A DNA stretch of 6,938 nucleotides from Thermococci archaeon. GTDB taxonomy: Archaea; Methanobacteriota_B; Thermococci; Thermococcales; Thermococcaceae. Where the stretch lies: positions 1 through 6,938 of the forward strand of contig QMUF01000081.1 in assembly GCA_003663525.1 (NCBI GenBank). Reading direction: 5' to 3'. A program made the translations under genes and the position numbers. Below the pieces are notes generated by a model. The model was not told the DNA's origin. It was given only the letters and a program-made list of their open reading frames with translations, and ran no database searches. Below are positions 5,852-6,938 of the stretch, piece by piece (position 1 is the stretch's first letter; every line of letters begins with the position of its first letter).

Positions 5852-5962
5852 TTAGTCACAGAGGGTAAATAGCAGAGAATAGATTGTCATCAGGATTATT
5901 AACACATCAACAACCCAATCATCTTCATTAGCCCCCTTATTTGTGTTTTTATCACAATCCAT
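5852..5962 (-). CDS. Small single-span membrane protein, 36 residues
   Basis: A short gene in what would otherwise be a 167-nt gap. ATG 5962 runs to TAA 5854-5852. The product begins with a hydrophilic, net-acidic head 'MDCDKNTNKGANEDDW' and then has a single hydrophobic helix, 'VVDVLIILMTIYSLLFTL' (17-34), ending 'CD'. GAGGGAT lies 5 nt before the ATG, a good archaeal ribosome binding site. The gene follows the SpoIIM gene after 35 nt on the same strand, so it is probably the last gene of that unit. The single TM helix with an acidic head suggests a small partner or regulator of a membrane complex, perhaps of SpoIIM or of the 112-residue protein; that is inference. No family recognised. Confidence 0.6.
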   Translation of the reverse strand: MDCDKNTNKGANEDDWVVDVLIILMTIYSLLFTLCD

Positions 5963-5997
5963 GCTACATCCCTCAAATAAGCTCTTCTTTTACCCCT

Positions 5998-6546
5998 TTA
6001 TGTTAATTTTTCAGCAATTTTCATTGTAATTGTGCTTTCAACTATCGCTGCAATGAGTATTAAAGCTATTGAGATTCCAACAAGTTTGAAGAACTCTTTA
6101 GCATCTTTTTCAGTGATTATTTCTTCCTTTTTACCCAAGGCAAATTTCAAAAGTTCGTAAGGAATTTTAAAGCCAGCGATCCCGGCTATAATTAAGCCGG
6201 GGATTTCAAAAATACTGTGGGGGAAGATAAGAAGGAAGAATGTTTTAAGTTCTCCTAAGATTAGGGAAGATTGGAGTGTCGTTCCTAAATATATACCATT
6301 CAAGACCAGATTCAGCAAAGTTAAACCACCAAATGTCAGAACACCTCCAAATGAGAGTAAGAGGGTAACTCGAAGATTATTTAGAAGGATATATCCGAAA
6401 TTAGGAGGATTTTTGTTAAAGTCATGTTTTATAGAAGACTTCTTATGAATTAATTCGTAATTTTCATGGTACTCTAAAACACTACCAAACAAAACACCAA
6501 TGAAGAAAATTAATGTTGAAAATAAAGAGAGATATTTTGTATACAT
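5998..6546 (-). CDS. SpoIIM family (DUF95) integral membrane protein
   Basis: A 182-residue membrane protein of the stage II sporulation protein M family, which is widespread in non-sporulating archaea where its role is unknown. Hydrophobic segments lie at about 6-24, 58-80, 84-98, 103-126 and 155-176, with a polar loop at 25-52. The family marks are the helix pair from 'LNNLRVTLLLSFGG' (55-68) to 'LNGIYLG' (82-88), and 'FPHSIFEIPG' at 108-117, the conserved PH..fE.p motif of SpoIIM. In Bacillus, SpoIIM acts with SpoIID and SpoIIP in engulfment; no such partners are here. The frame opens at GTG 6558, but that GTG overlaps AGGAGTGGG (6562-6554), so ATG 6546 is preferred. It starts 36 nt after the 112-residue membrane protein on the same strand and is very AT-rich near its start. 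Confidence 0.82.
   Translation of the reverse strand: MYTKYLSLFSTLIFFIGVLFGSVLEYHENYELIHKKSSIKHDFNKNPPNFGYILLNNLRVTLLLSFGGVLTFGGLTLLNLVLNGIYLGTTLQSSLILGELKTFFLLIFPHSIFEIPGLIIAGIAGFKIPYELLKFALGKKEEIITEKDAKEFFKLVGISIALILIAAIVESTITMKIAEKLT
6181..6201. repeat. GC-rich perfect inverted repeat inside the SpoIIM gene
   Basis: CCCGGCT (6181-6187) and AGCCGGG (6195-6201) are exact reverse complements around a 7-nt AT loop, in otherwise AT-rich coding DNA. On the coding strand it spans the codons for 'PGLIIAG', so it may be chance from Pro-Gly and Ala-Gly codons, or an mRNA hairpin. Confidence 0.5.
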
Positions 6547-6553
6547 CGTAGAG

Positions 6554-6562
6554 CCCACTCCT
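6554..6562 (-). promoter_or_regulatory. Probable ribosome binding site of the SpoIIM gene
   Basis: The - strand reads AGGAGTGGG, with AGGAG 11 nt and the GGG end 7 nt from ATG 6546. The alternative GTG 6558 sits within it with no room for a site of its own. The spacing is longer than for the other genes here, so the choice is moderate. Confidence 0.5.
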
Positions 6563-6582
6563 AAGTATAATTTGTCTGAATA

Positions 6583-6921
6583 TTATAACAACACAATAAC
6601 TGAGATTAAAAGTAGCATTATCGCCATTAATATACGGCCAAAACACTCTTTTGTTGTTTTACAAAATCTAAATGCTTCTAATCCTGTGAAAATACTCCCA
6701 AATAGTGCGATTGCACCAAGTATGATGAACTTATACTCTTTATGGTTACCTTCTAGCATCATATGTGCCATAGGAATGTAAACCAAAGATAGTAATAAAG
6801 ACAAAATTACATTCCTAATAACAGTTGGATTTCTGTTCATCCTTTGGTATTCAGCTTGAATTCCTATTCCAATCCCAATTATAACAAGCAATATTAAAAG
6901 ACCTAAAGGATAAATTTTCAT
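6583..6921 (-). CDS. Four-helix membrane protein of unknown function
   Basis: A 112-residue protein not recognised as any family. Four hydrophobic helices lie at about 6-23, 36-56, 65-84 and 96-112, joined by short charged loops ('QAEYQRMNRNPTVIRN', 'EGNHKEYK', 'RFCKTTKECFGR'). The first helix has a GIGIGIGI-like run, and two cysteines (C87, C93) lie in the last loop. There is no signal cleavage site or catalytic motif. The frame extends to an ATG at 6936, but those codons read ATGGGGGGGAGG and form the ribosome binding site (GGAGG 6929-6925) of ATG 6921, 3 nt on. The stop is 36 nt before the SpoIIM start, so the two are likely cotranscribed; being a membrane protein beside SpoIIM suggests a joint role, which is inference. 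AT-rich. Confidence 0.72.
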   Translation of the reverse strand: MKIYPLGLLILLVIIGIGIGIQAEYQRMNRNPTVIRNVILSLLLSLVYIPMAHMMLEGNHKEYKFIILGAIALFGSIFTGLEAFRFCKTTKECFGRILMAIMLLLISVIVLL

Positions 6922-6924
6922 GAT

Positions 6925-6929
6925 CCTCC
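6925..6929 (-). promoter_or_regulatory. Ribosome binding site GGAGG of the 112-residue membrane protein
   Basis: GGAGG followed by ATC and ATG 6921. Its presence inside the longer open frame argues that the upstream ATG 6936 is not used. Confidence 0.65.
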
Positions 6930-6938
6930 CCCCCATTA

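Noticed and set aside
5671..5859. 62-codon - strand frame opposite the end of galE
   Set aside because: Antisense to the conserved GalE C terminus, and it overlaps the end of the better supported 36-residue gene.
6500..6781. 93-codon + strand frame opposite the membrane proteins
   Set aside because: Shadow of two real - strand genes; no ribosome binding site near its start.
1..6938. CRISPR array, tRNA, rRNA, insertion sequence
   Set aside because: No regularly spaced repeats, no cloverleaf or rRNA sequence, and no transposase motifs or long terminal inverted repeats were found by eye on either strand.

Overview
The window reads as a fragment of a hyperthermophilic euryarchaeal genome, most likely Thermococcales (Thermococcus/Pyrococcus). 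The signs are Shine-Dalgarno sites of GGTGAT/GGAGG type close to ATG, TTG or GTG starts, arginine codons that are mainly AGA/AGG, frequent ATA isoleucine codons, short intergenic gaps, and protein families typical of that order. This placement is inference; there is no rRNA or other marker gene here.

Left part (1-1390): the tail of a GT-B (family 4-like) glycosyltransferase is followed after 3 nt, in the same reading frame, by a PAPS-type sulfotransferase, both on + and both AT-rich. A 172-nt gap follows that carries what looks like the frameshifted remnant of a small winged-helix protein.

Centre (1387-4795, - strand): one probable transcription unit, read right to left. It holds an MNT nucleotidyltransferase antitoxin (MntA), an overlapping HEPN RNase toxin (HepT, type VII toxin-antitoxin), a sugar-1-phosphate nucleotidylyltransferase with a left-handed beta-helix tail, and a Wzx/RfbX-type polysaccharide flippase. 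An 81-nt divergent control region separates this unit from a + strand GalE-type NAD-dependent epimerase (4877-5830).

Right part (5852-6938, - strand): an AT-rich run of three membrane proteins. These are a 112-residue four-helix protein of unknown family, a SpoIIM (DUF95) protein, and a previously uncalled 36-residue single-span microprotein with a good ribosome binding site.

Taken together, the nucleotidylyltransferase makes an activated sugar, the epimerase adjusts a nucleotide sugar, the glycosyltransferase assembles glycan, the sulfotransferase would sulfate it, and the flippase would move the lipid-linked product across the membrane. The window is therefore an accessory surface-glycan locus with a toxin-antitoxin pair placed at the promoter end of one of its operons. 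For four genes (flippase, HepT, SpoIIM, 112-residue protein) the longest open frame starts inside or upstream of the ribosome binding site, and I give the shorter start.
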